Source: Membranipora membranacea
Lineage: Eukaryota > Bryozoa > Gymnolaemata > Cheilostomatida > Membraniporidae
Length of the DNA stretch: 64,000 bases
Direction of reading: 5' to 3'
NCBI GenBank assembly: GCA_914767715.1
Contig: OU612067.1
Location: forward strand, 1,800,001 to 1,864,000
Shown here: positions 1 through 10,200 of the stretch, piece by piece
Numbering within the stretch: position 1 is the first letter of the stretch
How the letters are laid out: the number at the start of each line of letters is the position of its first letter
The notes under the pieces: generated by a model
Database searches by the model: none
Told to the model about the DNA's origin: nothing
What the model saw: only the letters and a program-made list of their open reading frames with translations
Program-made: the position numbers and the translations under genes

Positions 1-75
1 AGTCACCTTCTTTCCCTCGCCGGGGGGGGGGGGGCCGTCAGGCGAGGGGCAATAGTCTGGGGGGCTCAGACTACA
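1..75 (-). repeat. GC-rich interspersed repeat, copy 1 (cut by window edge)
   Basis: On the minus strand this reads AGTCTGAGCCCCCCAGACT, then a GCCCCTCG block, a C-run of about 14 and GGCGAGGGAAAG. The same order of blocks recurs at 33428-33486 and 39259-39330, so it is a dispersed family. The poly-G run near position 30 varies in length between copies. No coding capacity is visible. Confidence 0.7.
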
Positions 76-1801
76 CCTTCTTAAGTGGTCTCAAACAAAC
101 CAGAGAGCTGCACATCACTGTATGCTATTAACTTACAGTTCAAGACTTTAGGATTCCATGGCTCCTGGTACAGATACCATCCAATACCAATAAAGCAGGT
201 AAAGTATGCTATACGTATAAATAATTAATGGCTCACAAGGTTGAGCTCTCACATTTTATCTGGCGTTGCAGCAGTGAGAGGACCAGCTTGTTCACACTTT
301 TTGAGTTAGGGCCAACCGTCAAGAAAAAGGAAAATATTACATCTCACACCCTGCTGTACCTCTAACTCCTTGCCTGTACACACCATAAATGACAAGTTGG
401 TAGATCAATAAATCAGGAGGTCTCCGCGGACAAACTCCTAACCCGGAATACCACTCTGCATCCCACAGTGCGGGTGCGATTCAGCCCTCGTATGTCATAC
501 TTCTAAGATAAAGCTTGAGCTTTCATATTATGAATTACATCATTTTACCTGATTTTACATACAAGCAATTACATAGGAATATGTACTTTTGAGGTAGGAA
601 AACATAGTTTTCCTTGCAAAAAGAAGCTTAAAAAGTTTTCTGGGTAAAGGAAGCTGGAATAAGGGAGGAAAAAGGGAGATAGGGAGGGGGTTGAAAATGA
701 CCCTAACAACTGGGAGGCTCCCTACCAAAAAGGGAGACTTTGTCAGGTATGGTACACACTCATGCATGTCTTAATGTAGGATGTGAGTGGCCCATATCAT
801 ATATAGTCCACTCACAGGCCTAGATTAATTAAGATAGAGCCATGCGAATATATAGTGTATGGCCAAGCAAGTTACCTCTGCAAGTTACTGTAGATTGGCA
901 AAGTCGAAAGTGAATGCATAGCATAGCATGTAAGTCCCAAGGGCCCATGTCAGTAGTATTCTACTGTTAGGTCTGGCTATGTGTTACACTACAGTGAGAA
1001 GAGCTACTCTACTGACTCAGTAGCTCTACTCACTGCATCACGTAGCCAGTAACTGAGTAAGGCTACATAACAACATAGGTAGGTACAAGTAATACTAGTA
1101 ACAAGGTAGGTAGTCACAAGACAAGTGTAAATAAGCCCACCTCCCTGGTTAGTTAGCAAGTTTATCATGTATAGATGATTAAACATATATATGCACACAG
1201 CCTTACTGACAAATAATTGTTGAATTGCATGTATTCTTAACTTACTTTGCAGTTGAATATTATGGTGTTGAATATTCCCCTCACAAAATGATTTATATCC
1301 AGGAAAAAAAAATTTGATGACAACGTAACAATAATTTGTTTCACATACATAAAAATCAGATTACCAGTAAATCCATAATTTTACCTGCATTATACCTTTA
1401 CTTGGCAACGCTTCACTAATCACAATGATATGTTATGGTTATCTTGATGGCTCAGTCTAGACTTTGAACAGCTCAGTAGAAATTAAAGGTTCAGATGTAA
1501 TGAGTGCATTGGTTGGTTCAATTGGTAAAACTGGACCAATCCCAGCAATTGTTACACATTTCTGTTCAAATCGAGGAGAGCATGAGTTACACCAGAGAAG
1601 AATTTGAGAATCTTGTGTAGATGTATTAAGCCCTTTTCTATACTACCTACTTGCTACTTGAAGATTAGTCACTAAATTCAGTAGAATGTTTCAGCAATGT
1701 GACATGTCCGCGTATCGTTCCATATCATCATCATCATACATAGGTCCAATTTCACAGTGGCAATATATATATCATATCTGAATTTCTGAATCACTCAATC
1801 C
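76..1801. other. Intergenic, no gene recognised
   Basis: AT-rich sequence with no exon-like segment that I can support on either strand; open frames here are short and lack family motifs. It contains one degenerate copy of the GGGCCC inverted-repeat family at about 890-953, with the blocks TTGGCAAAG and CCCAAGGGCCCATG. Those blocks also border the LTR element and recur near 56450. Confidence 0.6.
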
Positions 1802-1901
1802 CATCATCATCTGCCACATCAGCAGTAGTGCCTTGTAGCCTTTTAGTCTCATGGGCCCCTGGGACAGCTATGCCTTTACTTAGCCAATGTCCAGTATCAA
1901 C

Positions 1902-2011
1902 TGTTGTAGGATGGACTCACCAGTGGTTGGTCTTTAGAGTGGTGCTCGATGGACATAAGGATGGACAGTCTACAATAGGACGGATATCTCTAGCTAGGTT
2001 ATTCTTGATTC
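1902..2011 (-). repeat. 3' LTR
   Basis: This 110-bp terminal repeat reads TGTTGTAGGATGG to CTTGATTC on the plus strand and matches 6692-6808 except for a substitution and the missing 7-bp TTCGGTC block. The tract GGTTATTCTTGATTC at its right end adjoins the interior. Confidence 0.85.
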
Positions 2012-2375
2012 TCCTTCACTCGGTCACCATTCATAGTCTCGTTCTCTGTACGCAAATAAACTTCTCTAGACTTTTTATCTCTAACTGTTAGTTCTACTGG
2101 CCCAGTCGATAGAAATATTATAGAGTTAGCATATATAGTTCGGAAGGATTGTGATATAATGGATAGAAGTTGATCCCAATTTGCACCCGGGTAACATTCT
2201 GTCCTGTCGAACCCGACAGGTGCCATACCTCTGACCACACTATTACCCATGAGGATAAGTTTTACACAACCATCCTAGAAATAGAATAAAACCATAATAT
2301 GGTCAAATACGTGACAACATGGCTAAAAACTATTAACAAAACCCGAAACATGGTACATAGTGCCTCGTGTAATAG

Positions 2376-5033
2376 TTACAGGTTCATTCTTTTTACAGGT
2401 TTCACAGATCTACCCGATCTCGTGGTTCTCATTGTCTCTGGTTGGGCCTGCGTCCTATCTAGAGACTGCCTGACTTCTGTCCTCTTCGTTGAAGGTACTG
2501 GTACTGCCTCACAGAACGAGGTTCCTGTACTCCTGTCGGGCTGTGGACACAGAGCTTCCTGTTTAACTGCTGGAGTTGCATATGACAGAACCTGATGGGG
2601 TACATCTGGCAACACAGGAGGTAACACTTTCTGGTGGGGTACCTCAGACTCTGTGCTCTCTGGTGATTGCTGTGCTGTATGTTGTATATCTGGCGCGATC
2701 TGACGTCTGTTCCGTCTAAGAATTTGACCGTTTTCCTTCTGAAGAGCCACTTCTCTTCCTGAGACGGCTACTACTGTAGACGAACATGGTTTAGCTCCTG
2801 GATCATTTAGTGTGACTCTATCTCCAACCTGAACCTCTGTCCTGATCTTCACTCTATATCTCCGGTTGTACTGATCCGACTGCTTGTTTCGATACCTGGC
2901 TTCAAAATCTTTGAGTCCTTTCAGGTTTACCTGTTTCTCCGCCAGAATACCCATACTGTTTAAACCTCGCCCCATCAGCAGCTGGGCAGGAGAGTACCCA
3001 TTCTGTAACGGAGCATCTCTGTAACATAGAAGAGCTTGATCTATATTCTCATTCTTCTTGATTAGCTTCTTGAAGGTTTGTACCCCTCTCTCTGCTTCAC
3101 CATTTGATTGAGAATATTTAGGAGAACTGGTACGGTGTAAGATATTCCATTGGTCCATTAATTGCTTAAATCTCTCAGACACAAACTGAGGACCGTTATC
3201 ACTGATGACGGAATTAGGAATTCCAAACAGCGAGAACACCTTCTTTATTGTGCGGCACACAGTTTCTGCAGTCGTGTCAGAAAGCTTCTCTGCAATCAGA
3301 TATCGACTGAAATAGTCCATGATAACAAGATAATCATTACCCCTCTCCTCCACTGTACAAAGATCCATTCCGATCTGCCACCACGGGCGTTCAGGAAAAG
3401 GCACGGATACCAGAGGCTCTCTTGGTTGAGATCGATATTTCAAACATGTAGCACATGTTTTAACTAGCTCTCTAATTTCTGTAGTTAGACCAGGCCACCA
3501 TACCAGATCTTTAGCTCTCTCCAAACATTTTGATTCTCCCAGATGTCCCGCGTGTATATCCTTCAGTACCTGTTGCCTTTCTAAGAGCGGAATGAACACC
3601 CTGTTGTTATAAAACACTAGATCCCCCGCTTCTGTTAGACATTCCTTGAATGTGTAGATATTCTTAACAAACTGCGGACACTGCTTATACTCAGGCCATC
3701 CATACTGTATATACCGCTTAATTTGCTGACAAACCGTATCATTGAGTGTAGAGAACTGGAGTTGTCTTCTGCGAGTCTCCGACATCGGTAGATCTTCTAC
3801 CATCTCCGATATATCTAGTTCATCCAGTTGAACCGTATCTCTCTTTGGACAGGGTGCTCTGCTTAATGCATCGGCAATCAATAACTTCTCCCCTGGAGTA
3901 TATCTTATGGAATAGCAGAATTTCATCATCCTAAGCCTGAACCTCTGCACCCGCATAGGTAGCTTTGCCAATTCCATTTTAGATAGGATGCTGATAAGAG
4001 GTTTGTGGTCTGTCTCTACTTGAAATTTTCTACCTGCTAAATAGTAATAAAACTTTTCCGCAGCCCAACAGATTGCCAGCGCCTCCTTTTCAATTTGAGC
4101 ATACCTTTGTTCTGTTTCACTGAGAGCTCTCGATGCGTAAGCAATCGGTTTGAGACCCTCTTCTGTTTTCTGAAATAAGGCAGCCCCCAATCCATAAGAG
4201 GACGCATCTGTCGATAAAAGAGTGTCTGCTTCAAGGGAGAATGGCGACAGCACCGGTGCAGAAGCTAAATTTTGTTTCATCTTCTCATATTCGAGAGCCA
4301 TGTCGCCATTCCAAGTCCAGTTGTCTTTATTTTCGTTCTTCAGCAGCTGCCTGAGCTGTACTGAGTCACTTGCAAAACTCGGAGAGAATTTACCTAAATA
4401 GTTCACCATCCCAAAAAATCTTTTGAGATCTTTGACCTTTTGCGGGGGAGGAAACTCCTGAATTGCTCTTATCTTTTCTGGATCCGCATGAATGCCTTGA
4501 GCATCAATGACATGTCCTAGAATTGTAATTCTGCTCTGAAAAAACTCGCATTTTTCTTCATTCAGAGTAACCCCGGCCCTACTCAGTCTATTCAGCACCT
4601 CTTCTATTTTAGCTTTCTGCGACTCTTCATCTTCTGAATGAATTAGGATGTCATCCATTTGACAAACAATCCCTTCTATGCCCTCCAATATCCTCTGCAT
4701 TTCACGTGAGAATATTTCAGGAGCTATCGATATTCCAAATGGAAGCCTGCAACACAGGTATCTTCCAAAAGGAGTAATAAATGTAGTTAGTGCTTGGGAT
4801 TCTTTTGACAGCTTCATCTGCCAATAACCACTGTTGGCATCGAGTTTTGAGAAAACTTTAGACCCCCCCAGCTGGGCTAGCAACTCATCCGTGGCTGGAA
4901 GAGGGTGATACGATCGTTTCACTGCCTCATTTAGTTTAGTGAAATCTACACAGAGTCTGATTTTGTTGTTTTTCTTTGGGACCACAATCGATGGAGCACA
5001 CCACTCTGTGGGGCCCTCGGCTTTCTTTATCAC
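2376..5033 (-). pseudogene. pol: Retrotransposon pol: reverse transcriptase, RNase H, integrase
   Basis: An open stretch of 885 codons holds most of pol. Reverse transcriptase comes first, with SKLDANSGYWQMKLS near residues 62-76 and the catalytic block QMDDILIHS near 125-133. RNase H follows, with STDASSYGLGAALFQ near 270. Next is the integrase HHCC zinc site (HAGHLGESKC ... CATC), then the integrase core with IGMDLCTVE, ISDNGPQFVSE and SNGEAERGVQ, and a C-terminal GDRVTLND-type chromodomain-like tail. The N-terminal part of RT lies upstream (5030-5257) in another reading frame, so the gene is broken there by a one-base deletion in a G-run. The annotated start is therefore not a true start. 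The enzyme family copies the element RNA and inserts the cDNA. Confidence 0.93.
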
Positions 5034-5547
5034 CCCAGTTTCTCCATTCGTCTCAGTTCTTCGAGCATTGGTTTTCTTCTAGCAGCCGCTACTCTTCTGG
5101 GGATAGACTGACAATAAGGAGTTGCACCATCTCTGAGTTCAATTTTCACTTCGGTGTCCATGGATCCCAGTCCTGTAAATAACTTCGGAAACTTTGTAGT
5201 CCACTCTTGCTTTGACACTATTTCACCCACAAATGTTATGACTTGTAAACCCGACAAAGCTGGTCTTCTATCACATACACTGTATCAGTATACACTCTGT
5301 CTGAGTATGATAATTCTACTTGCGCTTTCCCTACCGTACGCAGCTTTGCATTCCCAGCTCCCAATAACTCTTTACCAGCTGGCAAAAGCTGCAGATTCAA
5401 CAAATCTGCTAAGTGCTTAGGAATGGCCGAAACTGCAGCGCCTGAATCAACCTTCAAGCGAATTTCTCTCCCATTGATAAAAACCTCAATAAACCACGCT
5501 TTCGTCGTCTCTGTAATCGTGTCTATGTAATCAGTACTACCATATAG
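5030..5547 (-). pseudogene. pro: Retrotransposon protease and RT N-terminus, frameshifted
   Basis: The protease part (about 5236-5547) is open in the gag frame and carries the aspartic-protease active site VDSGAAVSAIP near 5440. Near 5250 the reading frame changes, and the segment 5030-5257 carries a typical protease-to-RT linker and RT N-terminus ending in LEELRRMEKLG. The expected continuation (IKKAEGPTEW) sits in a third frame, so this part of pol has two frame breaks. The protease is separated from gag only by one in-frame UGA. Confidence 0.85.
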
Positions 5548-6414
5548 TCAGTGAGATCCAAGGTAAAGGCTGTCCAGAATTTCGTCTTCTCGCTCCTGGA
5601 CTTCTGCTACTTTCTTATCTGCTTGAAACCTTCTCAGTGATTTACATACTTTTGCCCAATGTCCTATCTTTTTACATTTGTTACATTTACTATTTTCTGC
5701 TTGACATTTTCCACCAAAGTGCCGCCATTTTCCACATTTCTGGCATTGACTTTTCAGCTCGAGATCATTTTTCTGCTGCCACTGTCTTCTCTTGTCAGTT
5801 GATAGGGTGTCGATGTTATTGGATTCTTCTTTATTTGAGGCTATGTTCTCTCCCATCTTTTCTGCTTGTGATTGGTGTGAGATAAACTGTTTTGCCTTTT
5901 GTATGCATAACTCAAGAGTTAGGTTTTCTGTGTCAATGAGATATTTCCTTAACTCTGAATCTCTCACTCCTACCACTATACGATCTCTGACGAGTTCTGG
6001 TTTCATAACACCGTACTCACAGTTTTCACTCTGTGTTTGTAAACGGACGACAAATGCGTGTATAGATTCGCTTGAATCTTGTACCATTTGGTTGAACACT
6101 AGTCTTTCATAAATGACGTTCTTTACTGGTTCAAAGTACTCGTCAAAAAACTTAATCACATTTGCTAGAGTTTTCTTCTTAGCAGCTACGCTCTGGTCAA
6201 ATACAAACTGATTATAAACTGGAACAGCATCACTTCCCATGACTACCAACATGTGACAAATCTTTTCATCTTCTGTTGTCATAGCATCAATACCCTTTAC
6301 TACTTTATAGATGGCAAACTGCTCTTTGAAAATTTTCCATTTTGCAGATAAATTGCTTGCTGTTAAATCAATGGTCTTCACAAACTTTTCTTGTTTACTT
6401 TCACTGGTAGCCAT
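5548..6414 (-). CDS. gag: Retrotransposon gag with two CCHC zinc knuckles
   Basis: A 288-residue ORF starts MATSESKQEKF. The capsid-like region has the usual gag block with FDEYFEPVKNV and QSESIHAFV-type sequence. Near the C-terminus there are two adjacent C-X2-C-X4-H-X4-C knuckles, CQKCGKWRHFGGKC and CNKCKKIGHWAKVC, which bind element RNA. The ORF stops at a single UGA (5548-5550) directly followed by CUA, and the same frame stays open into the protease. This ORF looks intact while pol is broken. The start is the first ATG downstream of the primer-binding site and 5' leader. Confidence 0.92.
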   Translation of the reverse strand: MATSESKQEKFVKTIDLTASNLSAKWKIFKEQFAIYKVVKGIDAMTTEDEKICHMLVVMGSDAVPVYNQFVFDQSVAAKKKTLANVIKFFDEYFEPVKNVIYERLVFNQMVQDSSESIHAFVVRLQTQSENCEYGVMKPELVRDRIVVGVRDSELRKYLIDTENLTLELCIQKAKQFISHQSQAEKMGENIASNKEESNNIDTLSTDKRRQWQQKNDLELKSQCQKCGKWRHFGGKCQAENSKCNKCKKIGHWAKVCKSLRRFQADKKVAEVQEREDEILDSLYLGSH

Positions 6415-6691
6415 TTTAGCTGATAATACTAATCTGCGATTAACTTTGTTCTACAGAATATCTTTATACACTGTTCTCACTACTTTTGGCTAGGAATGTA
6501 ACACAATTCCTTTCTGCACTCTGTGAGAGCTTCTGAGATTCAACAAATCTCTCACCACTTTCTTATTCTGAGACTGATGCTTGTTTTGTGACCCGAGCAA
6601 ATTCAACAAATTTGCTAGAATCTGACCTCTGAAAAATTCCACAAATCTATCTGGTCTGAATCGAGTTCTGGTGGGTGTTATTCTGACACCA

Positions 6692-6808
6692 TGTTGTAGG
6701 ATGGACTCACCAGTGGTTGGTCTTTAGAGAGGTGCTCGATGGACATAAGGATGGACAGTCTTCGGTCTACAATAGGACGGATATCTCTAGCTAGGTTATT
6801 CTTGATTC
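6692..6808 (-). repeat. 5' LTR
   Basis: This 117-bp repeat matches 1902-2011 and has an extra TTCGGTC block. Its inner edge at 6691/6692 abuts the primer-binding site on the minus strand (TGGTGTCAGA...), which fixes the element's orientation. Confidence 0.85.
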
Positions 6809-7055
6809 ACCTACTGGACATTGGCAAAGTAAAACATGTAAATCCCAGGGGCCCATGCTTAGTCTCTCTGCCACTGGAAGGAAGCCGAACTACACAGAGA
6901 CTGAGAGAGGGTAGGATAGAGTTCCATAGCTTTGGAGGTGCTGATGGAATAGCTAGGCTATTCTGATGGGGTTCCGTATGACAATGGGGTTTTATATATT
7001 GCTGGTTGTGCCTTCTGGTCTGAATATAGGCTGGCCGGTTGATGGAGAAACGAAG

Positions 7056-7121
7056 TGATCGGTGGCCACCTAGTCATCAAATTGCATGATGCACTTTGAT
7101 GACTTAGTGGCCACTGACCGA
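7056..7121. repeat. Imperfect palindrome (about 30-bp arms)
   Basis: The arm GGTGGCCACCTAGTCATCAA and its partner TTTGATGACTTAGTGGCCAC are inverted around the centre GCATGATGC. It lies about 130 bp upstream of the first THUMPD3 coding exon. It could be a small MITE or a structured 5' region; nothing else supports a function. Confidence 0.6.
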
Positions 7122-7252
7122 CATTGATAGGCATGTTCAGGGCCATGATTGACGTAAACATGCTGGGATACAGGACCTGTCTGTGAGGTTTTATTATACA
7201 TAACTTCCATGTAACTTTCTCTTCTATCTCAGTTTTATAAGAGAAGGTAGTG

Positions 7253-10200
7253 ATGACCTGTACGGTCAGAGCCAGTGTTACTACAGGGCTAGAGTTCCTT
7301 GCTGCTGAAGAGGTTAAAGAAAAGCTCCATGTATCTAAGGTAGAGGAAGGGAGAGGCTATATACTCTGGGAGAATGACCTATCAACGGTTTCACAGGTAT
7401 ATATGCGGATGTATAATCATTGATATTACTGACTGTATAATATGTCATACGGTGTGCAGGCAAATACATGGTGTAAGTTCAAAGACAGTATTCTGTCTGG
7501 TAAAGTAAAATAGTTTTTAATGGTGTCAACCATAGAATCAGTGACTAAGAGGTATGAAAACCGAGGTATCGATACCTGTTAGTATTTTGTGGGAACAATT
7601 CCTGGCTTCTGGCAACCAGGATCAGTTATGTTCTGGAAGATCCACTGAGATAATCTTCACTCTGTATGTATTGACACGCATTTGTATGTATCTATATGTC
7701 TAGTTCAGTTTTTTTATGATTATTTGACAGACATTAGAGCTGAGAATCATCGACCACCTGGAGGTTTTAATGTCCAGATTTAGCATCGAGTTCTCTGATA
7801 CTCTGGTGAGTGAGAGTCTGCAGCTGACGCCATAGAATTATAAATTATATGTCTACGTATATAGTATCTTGTCTAAATACACCCACCTAGTCATCACCAC
7901 CTGGTAACCCACTGGTCACCTACTTGATAAACTCACTGGTAGATGGTTCATTACTGAAGTGTCTTGAATGTTTATTAAAAAAAAGCATGTAACTTTTGGA
8001 CTAGGGAGTTGAACTTAGAAGCTGTAAACTGTTGAGGTAAAGTATGTATACGTTTATCCTACCCACCTTTATGTGTAATGAAAATGTTATGTTTCCTTTA
8101 CTTTAGGATGAAGCGTTAGAACAGATGGTAGATAGAATACCAGAGGTAGACTGGAGTACAGGTCTCAAAGTCTGGTCACAGTTCACTACATTCCAGCATT
8201 CAGTATCACCTCTCTCTATGCATGAACTGGTAAGTGGTCCTTTCTACATGTAAATCAAATCAAAGAGCAGTATTGGTCCATCTAGAAGAAAGCAGTGTTT
8301 CTAAACTTATATTTAAATACGTCTTGCTCACCATAATCAACAGTCTAATCAAATTCTTCATATGATGATCCTTTGCGTTTCTGATTGTTTCTTGTCCCTT
8401 CTTTTAACCTGACCAGCTCAATTTTTTTCATTGATATCCTTCCATTATCTAATGTAACAATTATTATGACTGTGGCTTTTAGTGGGGTTTCATTTGTTAG
8501 AAATGCATGGTCTCATTTATGTAAACCTGCATTGATTGTGTAGAACCCAACAAAGTTAATATCATCAACAGTTAGAAGCAAAGTTGATATACATTTTTGT
8601 AGGTCAGTATTATTTGTAACATATTTTTCCGACAAATTTTATTTCCTCATGTAAGAGCTTTGATTGAGGGTTAGAGCCTATGAATTATTACAAATATATG
8701 GTTGAAGATATATTGATAAAGATAATTTAATGTTATACAGAGAGCAGCGCTGCCGGACTCAGACACAGAAGTGATGTCACTACCTCGTTACAGAGCTACC
8801 TGCTACAGGACGGGACACAATCATGTCTTCTCCTCGCAGCAGGCAAGTCATAAACTAGGAGGTATAATACAGGACAGGTTTGGCTGGCCTGTAAATCTCA
8901 CGCAGTACGACATTGAAGTAGGTGAGTAGGAAATATTTATTTATTTTATTATATAATTCATAATTAAAAATAAATGCCATAAATATAATAGTTAAATCAA
9001 TAAAAACTTTAAGCATAATGGTTATATAAAACAAACAAAAGCAAGGGCTTAGCCAGATAGTCTCAAAAATAAAGTGGCGGCTCTCCCGATGGGCACTCGT
9101 GTAAAGCACCCACACAAGCCGATAAGTTGAAACACCAGTCAGCACAACGCCCATGTTTCACATACGAGTAAAGTGGTATTAGGCTTGACACACAAAAAGA
9201 GAAAACAAAAAAGCACTACAAGGCACAAGGCCACACGCAGTTGCTTTAGGACATGAATCATATTAGGAGTTGTCATGTCTCAAACAAAGGGAGAATAACT
9301 TATTGTTTGTTAAATGATCATTGGGGATAATATTAGTAATTGGGGTGACATGTGAAACTGTAATCTCCACTTGATCATCCTTTAACCATAATCGATTATT
9401 CCATCTCTTATATTTCAGTGATTAGTATAGTAGATAGCGCTGTGACGTTTGGTATTGGTCTCACTAGGAAGAGCTTATATCATCGAAATATTGAACAATT
9501 TGCCAGATCAACACTTAAATCTAACATCAGTGCAGCAATGATAAGGTACTATAAGGTTTTATATACCCATATACACAGACAATGTACTTATATATAATAA
9601 TGAACAGATTCATATACTATGTGCATATGAACGACCTGTATAAAAGCCAGCCTGATGAAAACCTGGGTACCTTTTATCACCTAGCTAATTAATTACTATC
9701 AATATAGCTGATGATTGATGGGAACAATTGCAATCAATTACCAAAAAGTAGACATTTTATTTGGTAGTCTCTGCTGATAAATCTATCATGTCTATTTGTG
9801 TTAGAGCTCAGCTGTAGTGATGGGGAAGGTTGCAGATGTTTGCGTTTTACTTGAAAGTTATTATCTTCTTTCAATTTGTGGCTTTTTTTATGGCATCATT
9901 GATCTCACTGAACCTATAAGGGTTTTATATTGTCAATGCATCGGGTGGATCATTCTTGATCAACATTTTACTGTACGTATGTATTTTGCAGGCTGGCAGG
10001 TGTTATACCAGGTGACATAGTGATAGACCCAATGTGTGGCTCTGGGAGCATCACACTAGAGGTACGTTTTCCTTATAAGTATTCTATAATTATCATCATC
10101 AATGCGACCAATGAACCGATGCTAGCTGATAATCAGTAATATGTTTATGTTTATCGATTATAATCTTTTGATAAAACAGTATTAATTTTTGAAAGGAGTT

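Larger units (their letters stand above)
1902..6808 (-). mobile_element. Ty3/gypsy LTR retrotransposon with very short LTRs, degenerate
   Basis: The element runs right to left. Terminal direct repeats lie at 6692-6808 (5' LTR, 117 bp) and 1902-2011 (3' LTR, 110 bp). They are nearly identical apart from a 7-bp insertion in the 5' copy. Directly inside the 5' LTR the minus strand reads TGGTGTCAGAATAACACC, a typical tRNA primer-binding site that begins TGG. A weak purine tract (GAAGGAGA) adjoins the 3' LTR. Inside are gag (5548-6414), protease, then reverse transcriptase, RNase H and integrase. The domain order PR-RT-RH-IN is that of Ty3/gypsy. Two frame breaks in pol make this copy inactive. 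The 0.1-kb LTRs are unusually short for the superfamily. Confidence 0.9.
1846..6867. repeat. GGGCCC-ended inverted-repeat element split by the LTR retrotransposon
   Basis: The left flank (1846-1901) reads CATGGGCCCCTGGGA, then TTTACTTAGCCAATGTCCAGTA. The right flank (6809-6867) is its reverse complement: TACTGGACATTGGCAAAG followed by TCCCAGGGGCCCATG. Together they form one palindromic, MITE-like element. The Ty3/gypsy element occupies its loop. An uninterrupted relative lies at 56445-56520. I could not define a clean target duplication at the insertion point. Confidence 0.7.

Noticed and set aside
1902-6808. An endogenous retrovirus with an envelope gene
   Set aside because: There is no ORF between integrase and the 3' LTR large enough for an envelope; gene content is gag and pol only.
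8855-9154. A minus-strand 99-codon ORF
   Set aside because: It overlaps THUMPD3 exon 4 in antisense and then AT-rich intron; no domain is recognisable.
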